14,819 bases of DNA from Phycisphaerae bacterium. GTDB lineage: Bacteria > Planctomycetota > Phycisphaerae > Sedimentisphaerales > SG8-4. Positions 5,581 through 13,636 of this stretch are shown piece after piece. The stretch lies in contig JAUVYQ010000063.1 in the NCBI GenBank assembly GCA_030603035.1, positions 1-14,819 of the forward strand, written 5' to 3'. The translations under genes and the position numbers were made by a program. The notes beneath the pieces are model-generated. The model was not told the origin of the DNA and did no database searches. It worked only from the letters and a program-made list of their open reading frames with translations. Positions within the stretch are counted from its first letter, which is position 1, and each line of letters starts with the position of its first letter.

Positions 5581-5941
5581 ATGCGCTTCGCACACGCCCA
5601 ATTTGCCCCGGTTAATCGAACCGGCCGGTGCAAGCAGGCTCGGCCTGCTACAGGAGACTCTTTGACAAACGCTGCCCTGAGCCTGGTAAAGACCTGGCGT
5701 AACTGCAAAAGCTCTTGCCGTATCGCCATCGGCCTTGACTGGGATTGAAATAAATGGTAAAATAGGGGAAATTGCGAGAGAAAAAGCTGCCAGAAATATG
5801 AAAATCCACCTACGAACGGGAACCGCATCTGATATTTTCTCTGGATTTTAATATGGACGAACTTGTCTTTTGCAGATGGCCACGATAGAAGTAACTCGCC
5901 AAAGGGAGTTGTCGTACGTCGGGGGCGGATTTCCAACGGGC
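5581..5941. other. Gene-poor stretch with two adjacent small hairpins
   Basis: No convincing gene is seen. A 125-codon minus-strand frame (5936-5559) begins with TTG, has no ribosome-binding site and runs into the terminator, so it is not called. Two hairpins lie side by side: CCGGTT-AATCG-AACCGG (5608-5624) and AGCAGGC-TCG-GCCTGCT (5633-5649). Neither is followed by a T run. The rest looks unique rather than repetitive and could be a decayed gene or a conserved non-coding region. Confidence 0.5.
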
Positions 5942-6139
5942 TTAACCGTGAGGTTTCCCGTTTATTAAGGCGGCCAGAAGAATATGTCTTAACCTGTCCA
6001 CGCTCAGAGCGTTGAGGTAATCTTCAGTAAAATCCAGCTTAAATCGGCCTCTGAAACTTCTGATTCGTCTCTTAAGTTCGTCCCTGCCCAAAGCGGCGAT
6101 TGAAGTTGTTGTTTGTTCGAAATATTTTCTCGAAGCCAC
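5942..6139 (-). CDS. Small hypothetical protein, basic and helical
   Basis: A 65-aa frame reads MASRKYFEQTTTS at its start and ends AALINGKPHG. It is rich in Arg/Lys in the middle (RDELKRRIRSFRGRF) with amphipathic helical character. It has no membrane segment, signal peptide or Cys cluster. The GTG at 6139 is chosen because AAGGTG lies 6 nt upstream; another GTG at 6148 would add three residues but sits too close to that site. I do not recognise the family. The reading frame is open, compositionally plausible and not repeat-derived, so it is probably real, perhaps a small nucleic-acid-binding protein. It stands alone, with gene-poor DNA on both sides. Confidence 0.5.
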   Translation of the reverse strand: MASRKYFEQTTTSIAALGRDELKRRIRSFRGRFKLDFTEDYLNALSVDRLRHILLAALINGKPHG

Positions 6140-6287
6140 TGTCCTCACCTTTCAAAAACCATTGCCGTAAGTTGGGTTTGTCCCCGATAATTGACTATTG
6201 AAGCTGACTTTTTAATAATCAATCATCAATCCTGTGTATCGTCCCTGCCGCTGAGCCACTTTTGCGAGAAATTTTGTATCGGCGTCC

Positions 6288-6311
6288 CCAAACGCAAAAT
6301 AGTGCGTTTGG
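6288..6311. repeat. Perfect 9-bp hairpin CCAAACGCA / TGCGTTTGG
   Basis: The arms 6288-6296 and 6303-6311 pair without mismatch around the loop AAATAG. There is no T run on either side, so it is not a simple terminator. It sits alone between the small minus-strand gene and queA. Confidence 0.6.
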
Positions 6312-6400
6312 ACATCTCTATTGTAGCCCAGATGCCCAAACTGGTTTATTACTGAGCGAAAATTTTTTTTGTCATTTTGCTGACCGTCTGATAACCTTTT

Positions 6401-6554
6401 ACCACAGAGGTCGCTGAGCCCGCTGAGTTTAGTTTTATTTTTTTGACGCTGATTTCGCTGATTCTGCTCCTTTTTTACTCTTGATTCTGCGTTAATCTGC
6501 GTCTAATCATTCTCTTTTAATTTTTTCTCTGCGCTCTTTGCGTTCTCTGCGGTT
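6401..6554. repeat. Nested double palindrome of CGC-containing 9-bp-like units
   Basis: The outer arms (6401-6427 and 6527-6554) are inverted copies with units of the type CGCNNAGNN. Inside them a second pair (6445-6466 and 6483-6503) uses units of the type CGCNGATT. Arms differ mainly at fixed variable positions. The element ends 32 bp before the queA start. Such a structure could form a long two-tier hairpin. Confidence 0.8.
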
Positions 6555-6586
6555 AATTTTCTTATTTTTTCTTTTAATGTTTAGTT

Positions 6587-7699
6587 ATGAAAACAGAAAA
6601 GTTGAACTATTACTTACCGCCGGAGTTGATTGCCCAGCAGCCGACCGACATTCGAAGCAGCTCACGACTGCTGGTTTTTAATCGCTCCAGCAGTGAGCTT
6701 ATCGACAGCCGATTCACAGGTATCGGCGATTTCTTATCGCCCGGCGACTGCCTTGTGCTTAACGATACGAAAGTTTTGCAAGCCCGCTTTTTCACCCGGC
6801 GCAGCACCGGAGGCAGACTCGAAGGATTGTTTCTCGCCGAAAGCGAGCCGGGAACCTGGGAAGTAATGTTAAAAGGCGCTCGTAAAGTAAAACCCGGCGA
6901 TAAGCTTTATCTAAAAGACAAAGCAAAGAAGGATTTTTGCCGGGCAGTAGTGCTCGAAAAAAAGGGGGAGGGCAGATGCCGGCTGAAGATAGACACAGCT
7001 ACGTCTTGTAATACGTCGCAAAACGAGAACCCGACAGACACCCCGACAGGTTCCGATAAAATCAGCAGTGTCGATACTATCCTCGATAAAATTGGCTTTC
7101 CGCCCCTGCCGCCATATATCAAGCGAGGTGATGACCCGGCCGCAGCGGCAATAGATAAACTCTGCTACCAGACGGTTTATGCTCGCAAGGCCGGCGCGGT
7201 CGCGGCACCAACGGCCGGCCTGCATTTCACAAATCAGCTAATCGAGCAATTAAAACAGCGCGGCATCAGCTTTGCATATATAACATTGCACGTAGGAACA
7301 GGCACATTCAAGCCGATAACCGCAGAAAATCTCCAAGACCACAAAATCCATCAGGAGCGATTCGGCATCGACGAAGAAAACGCCCACATAATAAATGCAG
7401 CAAAAAACAAAGGCAGCCGAATAATCGCCGTCGGCACAACCTCCACACGCGCTCTTGAGACGGTAGCGACCAATTCACGAATCGAAGCCGCTGGTGGCGA
7501 AACGAAGCTTTTCATTAAGCCCGGCTATAAATTCAAGATTATCAATGCGATGGTAACGAATTTTCATCTGCCCCAATCCACCCTCCTTGCACTGGTGGCG
7601 GCCTTCGCAGGCCTTGAGAATATCCTTGCCGCTTACAGCCACGCCATCGAGCAGCGATACCGCTTTTATTCCTACGGCGATGCAATGCTGATAATATGA
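6587..7699 (+). CDS. queA: S-adenosylmethionine:tRNA ribosyltransferase-isomerase
   Basis: QueA transfers and isomerises the ribose of S-adenosylmethionine onto preQ1 in tRNA, giving epoxyqueuosine at the wobble position. The 370-aa protein shows the family motifs in order: LIAQQP (14-19), SRLLVF (26-31), LVLNDTKVLQARF (56-68), GGRLEGLFL (75-83), GFPPLPPYIKR (170-180), YQTVYA (194-199), AAPTAGLHFT (206-215), LHVGTGTFKPI (234-244), VGTTSTRALE (282-291), VTNFHLPQSTLL (323-334) and YRFYSYGDAMLI (358-369). A polar low-complexity insert (about 137-163, Thr/Ser/Asn/Asp-rich) interrupts the usual core. The ATG at 6587 lacks a clear Shine-Dalgarno site. It stands alone, with a palindrome in front; its stop codon abuts a heptamer hairpin element. 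Confidence 0.97.
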   Translation: MKTEKLNYYLPPELIAQQPTDIRSSSRLLVFNRSSSELIDSRFTGIGDFLSPGDCLVLNDTKVLQARFFTRRSTGGRLEGLFLAESEPGTWEVMLKGARKVKPGDKLYLKDKAKKDFCRAVVLEKKGEGRCRLKIDTATSCNTSQNENPTDTPTGSDKISSVDTILDKIGFPPLPPYIKRGDDPAAAAIDKLCYQTVYARKAGAVAAPTAGLHFTNQLIEQLKQRGISFAYITLHVGTGTFKPITAENLQDHKIHQERFGIDEENAHIINAAKNKGSRIIAVGTTSTRALETVATNSRIEAAGGETKLFIKPGYKFKIINAMVTNFHLPQSTLLALVAAFAGLENILAAYSHAIEQRYRFYSYGDAMLII

Positions 7700-7700
7700 G

Positions 7701-7783
7701 AACTAAAAACTTAAAGCTAAAAACTAAAAACTGTCGAATTTAAAGTTCCGCAATTTTTAGTTTTACGCTTTTCACTTTTAGTT
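7701..7783. repeat. AT-rich hairpin element of 7-bp AACTAAA units between convergent genes
   Basis: Arms 7701-7732 and 7752-7783 are 32-nt inverted copies matching at 25 positions, made of heptamers such as AACTAAA. The element starts 1 nt after the queA stop and reaches into the end of the sulfatase gene, whose last codons and stop it provides. U-rich DNA follows the hairpin in both directions, so it may act as a weak bidirectional terminator between queA and the sulfatase gene. Confidence 0.8.
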
Positions 7784-9394
7784 TTTTATGGGCCAGGGCC
7801 GGACACCGCAGCGTTTCGCCCAGCTCTCATACATTGCCTTTAGCTGTTCAACCTTTTGCGGATATTTGTCGGCAAGGTTATTCAGTTCTGTCCGGTCCGC
7901 TTCCAAATCATAAAGCTCCCAACCGCTTTTATGTTTTGCGACCAGCTTCCATTTGCCCTGCCGGACGGCCCGATTGCCTTCGTGCTCCCAGTAGATGGCT
8001 TCATGTCCCCGACGCTTTTTGCCCGCAAGTATTGGAACCAGACTTTTTCCTTCCAGCCGGGTAAGCTCACACCCCTTGTAAGTTTTTGGGTATTCGGTTC
8101 CCGCAACGTCGAGGCACGTTGCCATAATGTCGATAATATGGCCGGCCTGGTGAGTAATGGCATTGCGCTTTTTGATTACTGCCGGCCAATAGGCAATCAA
8201 CGGCGTGGCGATGCCGCCTTCGTGCACCCAGTGTTTATAGCGCCTAAAGGGCGTGTTGCTGGCATTGGCCCAGGAAAGCCCATAGCTCATATAGGAATCC
8301 ACGCCGCCGGGCGGCAGGTCGTTTTTGCGCCTGTCAAAACCCACCGGCCCTCCTTCGGCACATCCGCCGTTGTCGGAAAGGAACAGAACCAGAGTATTCT
8401 CTTCAGCCCCGATTACTTTTATTTTCTCAAGTACTTTGCCGATACCCCAATCCATCCGCTCAATCTGCGCCGCATATACCGCCATTTTCAAATCCAACAA
8501 CTCCTTGTTCTTTTCATCAGCCCAGGGCCACGTCGCCACGTCACGCGGTGACATCTTCCAATTCTTGCTGACCAGTCCCATCTTTATCATCCGTTCGTGC
8601 CGTTCTTCGCGTAGCTTGTCCCATCCTTTCAGATATTTTCCTTTATATTTTGCGATGTCCTCTGGCCAGGCGTGCAACGGCCAGTGCGGGGCGGTGTATG
8701 CCAGGTAAAGGAAAAATGGTCCTTTCCTTCGCCCATAAGTGTCAATGAACTTCACGGCGTTTTCACTGAAGGCGTCGGTCATATAAAACTTTCCCGGCTC
8801 AGGCGTAAAAGGCCTGTCTCCAATTGCCATAGTCCTTTTAACTCCCGGCGCCTTGGCTTTCGAAATGTCAAAGTAATTTGCACCACCGCTAACTATGCCG
8901 TAATACTTATCGAAGCCCCGGTCGACCGGCCAATGGGGACGTTTTTCGCCGACGTGCCATTTACCGGACATAAGTGTATTATAACCAGCCATTTTCAGAG
9001 CTTCCGCGATGGTAACGCAGCGCTTATTCAAATAACCCTGATAAGCAGGATACCCCCTGTTACCTACCATGTGGCCGACCCCCGCCTGGTGCGGGTACAA
9101 TCCGGTCAGCAGCGACGCCCGCGTCGGGCAACATCTGGCTGCATTATAAAATTGCGTGAAGCGAAGACCGCTGGCGGCAAGCCAGTCAAGATTTGGAGTG
9201 TTGACCTCACCCCCATAACAGCCGATATCCGAAAATCCCATATCGTCAGCCATAATCAGAACTATGTTAGGCCGTTTCGCTGCTTTTTTGGACTTGTCGT
9301 CCGTTCCTGCCAGGTCGCCCAGTGAAAAGGCACAGCCCGGCAACGTCACCGCCGCTCCGGCTGCAACAAGCTTAATAAATTCCCGTCGGTTCAT
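7778..9394 (-). CDS. Tat-exported type I sulfatase (formylglycine-dependent)
   Basis: This is a hydrolase of sulfate esters, likely acting outside the cytoplasm. The 538-aa protein starts MNRREFIKLVAAGAA, a twin-arginine signal. A Leu-Pro-Gly-Cys stretch (18-21) could be a lipobox, so it may be a Tat lipoprotein. The sulfatase core follows: metal ligands Asp50-Asp51 (IMADDMG), the maturation motif C-C-P-T-R (88-92) whose Cys88 should become formylglycine, ASLLTG (93-98), SGKWHVG (143-149) with Lys145 and His147, APHWPLH (235-241), LSDNGG (339-344) with Asp341/Asn342, and Lys387. The start has GAGG 7 nt upstream. It is the third gene of an operon with xylB and xylA, 24 nt after xylA. The natural substrate is unknown; the neighbours suggest a sulfated pentose-containing glycan. 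The last two codons and the stop fall in a repeat arm. A formylglycine-generating enzyme is not in the window. Confidence 0.92.
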   Translation of the reverse strand: MNRREFIKLVAAGAAVTLPGCAFSLGDLAGTDDKSKKAAKRPNIVLIMADDMGFSDIGCYGGEVNTPNLDWLAASGLRFTQFYNAARCCPTRASLLTGLYPHQAGVGHMVGNRGYPAYQGYLNKRCVTIAEALKMAGYNTLMSGKWHVGEKRPHWPVDRGFDKYYGIVSGGANYFDISKAKAPGVKRTMAIGDRPFTPEPGKFYMTDAFSENAVKFIDTYGRRKGPFFLYLAYTAPHWPLHAWPEDIAKYKGKYLKGWDKLREERHERMIKMGLVSKNWKMSPRDVATWPWADEKNKELLDLKMAVYAAQIERMDWGIGKVLEKIKVIGAEENTLVLFLSDNGGCAEGGPVGFDRRKNDLPPGGVDSYMSYGLSWANASNTPFRRYKHWVHEGGIATPLIAYWPAVIKKRNAITHQAGHIIDIMATCLDVAGTEYPKTYKGCELTRLEGKSLVPILAGKKRRGHEAIYWEHEGNRAVRQGKWKLVAKHKSGWELYDLEADRTELNNLADKYPQKVEQLKAMYESWAKRCGVRPWPIKN

Positions 9395-9418
9395 TTTTGC
9401 GCCTCACAAAATGGACCA

Positions 9419-10552
9419 TCACTTATACATTTTATCGAAATAGCGCTGAGCGCTTACCACCGCGGCCCTCATCATATCTTCAGCTTTGGCAGTTTCTCGT
9501 TTGCCAAGTACTTGTAGCAACCCGGCGGTATCCAATTCTCGCGCCGATTTTTCACACGCCTCCCAGCTCAGCACGCTTCTTACCACCCTGTCGATTCCCT
9601 GTTCGGCAGTATCATAAGCCCGTGTTTGCATATCGTGGCCTTTCCACCGGCCAAAACCAGCCTGCTGGATAAGCCCCGCAATGGCAATATTCATACCGTT
9701 GACTCTCGCGCCGTGGTCTATGTCGTACTTTCCCGGCCCGCCGAGAATAATGCCGTCGTTATATCCCTGGCTGTTCAGATGCATATGAACCATCGCATTG
9801 TCGTCCAGCTCTTCAACCGTATCTGCCACGTGGTCAAGCCCTATCATTTCTGAATGCCCGAACTCTTTATTCACACCTTTTTTATCTCTGGAGACCCCAA
9901 ACTCCTCCTCAATTTTCCTCCAGAACAGCAGTGCACTTGCAACCGTTGGGATTAACATTGCCGGATGTCCCTCATTCGGTTTCGGCTCAAACCCTATAAA
10001 CAGACTTCCGCCCTTCTCGCTTTCATATTTACACAACCCCGCTATGCTTTCCTTGAGATTCTGATACATCTGCCGGATACCAATAGTGGCAAGGTCGTAA
10101 CCAAACGACCCGTTCCAGATTATAAGCGACGGTGCCTTCGCCGCCTCCGGATGCCACGCCTTCTTCAAAGTCCCGTACGCCAGATCGACCGTCCTTGTCC
10201 CTAACTCCTCAGCCGCCTTTCTTTCTGCCGCATCCAGAGACGCAACCCCGCCGTATCCAAAGTGACAGTGTGCCCCCGGTGTTATCATCGCCAGATATAT
10301 TCCACAATCCACCAGCGCATCAGCCACCGCAGCAGCGTTCTTGTCATCAACCTCAGCATCGTAATGCATCTCGATTCCCAGCTCGACATTGTCGGGCAGG
10401 CGCGGAGAAACCTTGTCTTTCACCAGCTTAATCATTTCCGGTGTCCCGAAATCTGCTCCCCATTCCGGCCTCATATCCGCCGGTACAAAACCGCCCTTGC
10501 CGGGATTAAACGTCCATCTGCATATACTGTGTAAAGATTTTTTAGCCGCCAT
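9419..10552 (-). CDS. xylA: Xylose isomerase-like TIM-barrel enzyme
   Basis: This probably interconverts D-xylose and D-xylulose. The 377-aa protein has the signature GFEPKPNEG (187-195; Glu189 and Lys191), the metal segment GVNKEFGHSEM (226-236; Glu230 and His233), KYDIDHG (275-281; Asp277 and Asp279), GHD (305-307; Asp307), and an early MHYD (62-65) that matches the catalytic His region. The position equal to the metal-ligand Asp of the classic HIDLN motif reads HMHLN, that is His258; this is a real difference in the DNA. The start has AGGGG and AGGT upstream. It begins 1 nt after the xylB stop, so translation is probably coupled, and it precedes the sulfatase gene. An isomerase for a related aldose is the main alternative, but the xylB partner supports xylose. 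Confidence 0.85.
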   Translation of the reverse strand: MAAKKSLHSICRWTFNPGKGGFVPADMRPEWGADFGTPEMIKLVKDKVSPRLPDNVELGIEMHYDAEVDDKNAAAVADALVDCGIYLAMITPGAHCHFGYGGVASLDAAERKAAEELGTRTVDLAYGTLKKAWHPEAAKAPSLIIWNGSFGYDLATIGIRQMYQNLKESIAGLCKYESEKGGSLFIGFEPKPNEGHPAMLIPTVASALLFWRKIEEEFGVSRDKKGVNKEFGHSEMIGLDHVADTVEELDDNAMVHMHLNSQGYNDGIILGGPGKYDIDHGARVNGMNIAIAGLIQQAGFGRWKGHDMQTRAYDTAEQGIDRVVRSVLSWEACEKSARELDTAGLLQVLGKRETAKAEDMMRAAVVSAQRYFDKMYK

Positions 10553-10553
10553 T

Positions 10554-12056
10554 TTACCTACCCCTTTTCAATTCATGCTTCAAAATATTTTCCCATCTTT
10601 CATACGCTTGCTTGTATGCTACTCTTAATTTCTCATTCGGCTCGATAGTCTTAACCGGCCTTAAGCCAACAAAAGCATCCTCCTGGCCCTTATAAATACC
10701 CGCACCGATACCTGCCCCCCTCGCAGCGCCTTGCGAACCGTCGGTGTTGTATAGCTCTACGGTAGTCTCTGTTACGGTGGCAAACGCCTCTGCAAACAAC
10801 GGACTTAAGAACATATTGGCATTTCCCGTCTTGACAGTTGTCAATTCAATTCCCATCTGTCGCATTATTCCAAGCCCGTAATTCAGCGCAAAAACGATTC
10901 CCTCCTGAGCCGCCCTGAGAAAATGTGCCTTTTTGTGTACATTAAAATTCCATCCGTGGACGGACGCCCCTATATTTTTATTTTCCAGTGTTCTTTCAGC
11001 GCCGTTCCCATAGGGAAATATAACCAGCCCGTCAGAGCCGACAGGCACTTCCAGGGCAAGTTTGTTCATCTGCTCGTAGTCCAGTCCCTCACCGCTGACA
11101 AAATTATGTTTCAACCAACTGTTCAGGATTCCTGTCCCGTTAAGACACAACAGCACCCCATATCTGGGACTCTCCGGCGAATGATTGACATGAACGAATA
11201 TATTGACTCGCGATTGCTGGTCGTAATTTTTCTTGTCGCTGATTCCGTACACCACGCCTGAAGTGCCGGCGGTAACTGCTATCTCGCCGGGCTCCAATAC
11301 CCCAAGAGATAAAGCATTATTAGGCTGGTCGCCGGCCCTATATGATACCTTCGTACCGGCACTCAATCCTAATTCCTCTGCTGCTGCTTTCGTAAGTTCT
11401 CCCTGAACCGAAAACGTCGGCACAACCTCCGCAATCAACTCGCTGCTTATACCGTAGTAATCAAGTATCGATTCAGCAAGACCATGCTGCTCAAAATCCC
11501 ACATTATCCCTTCAGACAGACCTGAGGGAGTCGTTTTTATCTCGCCCGTCATCTTCATCGCAATATAATCGCCGGGCAGCATTATTTTATGAATCCTCAA
11601 ATAAATGTCCGGCTCGTTTTCCATAACCCACTTCAATTTCGAAGCCGTAAAATTCCCCGGCAGGTTGAACAATCTCTTAAGGCACTTTTCCTTTCCGATA
11701 TCCACCGCCGCCTGTTCGCCGACCTGCACCGCCCTGCTGTCGCACCAGATTATCGAAGGCCTTAAAACCTCTTTATTTTCATCCACGACAACCAGTCCGT
11801 GCATCTGGTAAGAAATCCCAATCGCCTCCACGTCGGCAGCTTCAAACTCCGCTTGCGCCTTAACCTTCTGCGTAGCAGATTTAACGTTGTCCCACCAGAC
11901 AGCCGGTTGTTGCTCTGCCCAGCCCAACTTTTCTGCGATAATCTCCAGCTCTTTTTCCGGCGAAGTCGCCGCTGCCAACACCTTACCCGTCTCAGCTTCC
12001 ATCAACGTCGCTTTTATCGATGAGCTTCCGACATCATATCCTAACAAAAGCGCCAT
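10554..12056 (-). CDS. xylB: Xylulokinase (FGGY-family carbohydrate kinase)
   Basis: It phosphorylates D-xylulose to xylulose 5-phosphate, the entry to the pentose phosphate pathway. The 500-aa protein has the two FGGY halves: LLLGYDVGSSSIKATL (3-18) with the phosphate-binding loop, the sugar-contact segment YQMHGLV (83-89), WCDSRA (104-109), and the second domain starting near GDQPNNALSLG (242-252), where Asp243 is the expected catalytic base. AVTAGTSGVVYG (260-271) and the C-terminal GSQGAARGAGIGAG (440-453) are the nucleotide-binding stretches. The start has AGGGG about 9 nt upstream. The stop TAA is followed by xylA after one base. It leads the xylB-xylA-sulfatase operon; the 138-nt gap to asnA leaves room for its own promoter, though no strong one is visible. 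Other FGGY substrates are possible, but xylulose fits best. Confidence 0.92.
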   Translation of the reverse strand: MALLLGYDVGSSSIKATLMEAETGKVLAAATSPEKELEIIAEKLGWAEQQPAVWWDNVKSATQKVKAQAEFEAADVEAIGISYQMHGLVVVDENKEVLRPSIIWCDSRAVQVGEQAAVDIGKEKCLKRLFNLPGNFTASKLKWVMENEPDIYLRIHKIMLPGDYIAMKMTGEIKTTPSGLSEGIMWDFEQHGLAESILDYYGISSELIAEVVPTFSVQGELTKAAAEELGLSAGTKVSYRAGDQPNNALSLGVLEPGEIAVTAGTSGVVYGISDKKNYDQQSRVNIFVHVNHSPESPRYGVLLCLNGTGILNSWLKHNFVSGEGLDYEQMNKLALEVPVGSDGLVIFPYGNGAERTLENKNIGASVHGWNFNVHKKAHFLRAAQEGIVFALNYGLGIMRQMGIELTTVKTGNANMFLSPLFAEAFATVTETTVELYNTDGSQGAARGAGIGAGIYKGQEDAFVGLRPVKTIEPNEKLRVAYKQAYERWENILKHELKRGR

Positions 12057-12194
12057 TTACATATCCCCTTCATAATTTACTGCTTACTATTGTCCCTCAC
12101 GTCTTTTCAATAATCAATCCCTCCGCACCGGACGCACTTCAACTGTTTCCAGCAGCATACTGTTGGATACGCATATTACTGAGGTGACTTCTGC

Positions 12195-13325
12195 TCATTC
12201 TATGACATGGATGTTCTTCTTCTTACACATCTCCTTGAGTATTTTTGGCCAGACGGTGGCACTTACCTCTCCGATATGCGCCTTTTTCAAGAGAAGCATG
12301 AAGGTACGCGACTGCCCAATGCCTCCGCCGATACTGAGCGGCAGCTCATTATTCAAGATTGCCTGGTGGTATGGCAGCTTAAGCAAATCAAGCTGGCCGG
12401 AGAGTTCCAACTGCTTTTTGAGGGAGTCGGCGTCAACGCGGATACCCATCGATGTCAGCTCGTGGCGGCGCTTTGTCACCAGGTTCCAGACAAGAATATC
12501 ACCGTTAAGCCCGTGCATTGCTCTGCCATCCTCCGACGTTATCTCGGTGACCCAGTCATCGTAGTCGGCAGCCCTCATTTCGTGTGGGTAGCCGTCCTTG
12601 AGTACCCAGCCGATTCCATAGATGAACATCGCTCCGAGTTCCTTCACAATTTCCGTCTCGCGCTGCATGCGCGGCAGGCCGTGGTACCTGTCAAGTATGT
12701 CTTCGGCGTGGATGAAAGTCAGCTTCTCCGGCAGGTCGGGATACTTGTCCGTCTTCAACTGGGGAAACAGATTTTGGACATGCCTCTCAGCTCCCTTGAG
12801 GACCTTCCAGAGCTTCTCTACCACTTCCCTCAGGAACTGCAGGTTGCGCTGCTCTTTAGTTATCACCAGCTCCCAGTCCCACTGGTCCACGTAGGCGCTG
12901 TGGTCGTGGTCGAGGAAGTAGTCTTTGCGGATGGCTCGCATATCGGTGAGCAGGCCCTCGCCCACGTCCATCCCGAATTGCTTCAGGGCAATGCGCTTCC
13001 ACTTGGTTGCGGCCTGCACGACCTGGGCATCGATTGGGTTCTTGTCATTGTCATTTGAGATGTGGAACCCGATTGGCGTGCGCGAGCCATCGCGGTCCAG
13101 CAGGTCGTTGACCCCGCTCTCAACGTCCACTATCAGAGGAACCGTAACGCGAATCAGATTGAGCTCCTTGCACAGATTCTCCTCGATGTAGTCTTTAACC
13201 GCATAGGTGGCATTCTGCGTTTCCTTTGCCGATAGCAGAGAGCTGTAATCCTGCGGCAGGATTTTCTCCAGCTCGGCATAGTCACCAATGCCAGGCCCGG
13301 CCAGGTCGGCTTCCTTGTCTGTCAT
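12195..13325 (-). CDS. asnA: Aspartate-ammonia ligase (asparagine synthetase A)
   Basis: It makes asparagine from aspartate, ammonia and ATP in the cytoplasm. The 376-aa protein follows the AsnA pattern closely: ESGVNDLLDRDG (69-80) with the reactive Asp region, ATKWKR (106-111), GEGLLTDMRAIR (122-133), YVDQWDWE (145-152), DYDDW (254-258), HGLNGDILVWN (271-281), SMGIRVDADSLK (292-303) and IGGGIGQSRTFMLLL (332-346). It is longer than the E. coli enzyme (330 aa), with an N-terminal extension of about 25-30 residues. The start at 13325 (MTDKEADLAG) has AGGAG about 8 nt upstream; a GTG at 13385 would add 20 residues without support. It uses more G/C-ending codons than its neighbours by eye, possibly from a separate history. 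It is transcribed away from the adjacent insertion sequence, whose left end lies 169 bp upstream of this start. Confidence 0.95.
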   Translation of the reverse strand: MTDKEADLAGPGIGDYAELEKILPQDYSSLLSAKETQNATYAVKDYIEENLCKELNLIRVTVPLIVDVESGVNDLLDRDGSRTPIGFHISNDNDKNPIDAQVVQAATKWKRIALKQFGMDVGEGLLTDMRAIRKDYFLDHDHSAYVDQWDWELVITKEQRNLQFLREVVEKLWKVLKGAERHVQNLFPQLKTDKYPDLPEKLTFIHAEDILDRYHGLPRMQRETEIVKELGAMFIYGIGWVLKDGYPHEMRAADYDDWVTEITSEDGRAMHGLNGDILVWNLVTKRRHELTSMGIRVDADSLKKQLELSGQLDLLKLPYHQAILNNELPLSIGGGIGQSRTFMLLLKKAHIGEVSATVWPKILKEMCKKKNIHVIE

Positions 13326-13494
13326 TGTGTTCTCTCCTAAATGTTTATGGATTGGGCTGTTCGGTCCGGAAATCCGCATATTCACCTGTAAAGAGCTTTT
13401 ACATTCTCAATTTCCGGCAGTACTGTAATAATTTCTCAACGCAAAATCAGCAAAAAAACGGTTTCTGCAAAAAAGTTTCTTATGTATAGACTTC

Positions 13495-13509
13495 CACTAC
13501 TGTCCGGTT
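13495..13509 (+). repeat. Left terminal inverted repeat of the insertion sequence
   Basis: CACTACTGTCCGGTT, identical in inverted form to the last 15 bases of the window. Confidence 0.9.
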
Positions 13510-13636
13510 GTTTGATTTTGAAAACGTTGTAACGATTTAAATAACATTAGGTTACACGCAAAAATGACTGTAATCGATTTGAAATCACTCTTAGACTTAG
13601 GCTATTTCAGTTTGAAAAATATCGAAGGAATAGCCG

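Larger units (their letters stand above)
6149..6586. other. Gene-free stretch upstream of queA, with hairpins and nested palindromes
   Basis: No coding frame is supported. It contains a degenerate 7-bp-unit inverted repeat (6186-6202 against 6213-6231, ATTGA/TCAAT-type units), a perfect 9-bp hairpin (6288-6311) and a large nested palindrome (6401-6554), each listed or described here. No clear promoter for queA could be picked out. Confidence 0.7.

Noticed and set aside
5528..5656. Plus-strand 42-codon frame within the small-RNA candidate
   Set aside because: No ribosome-binding site, and the terminator stem and T run lie inside it.
5559..5936. Minus-strand 125-aa reading frame
   Set aside because: TTG start, no ribosome-binding site, and it runs into the intrinsic terminator of the small-RNA candidate; no recognisable domain.
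7856..9325. Plus-strand frames opposite the sulfatase gene
   Set aside because: Antisense shadows of a well-supported sulfatase with complete motifs.
12207..13058. Plus-strand 283-aa frame opposite asnA
   Set aside because: Antisense shadow of asnA, whose conserved motifs span the whole region.
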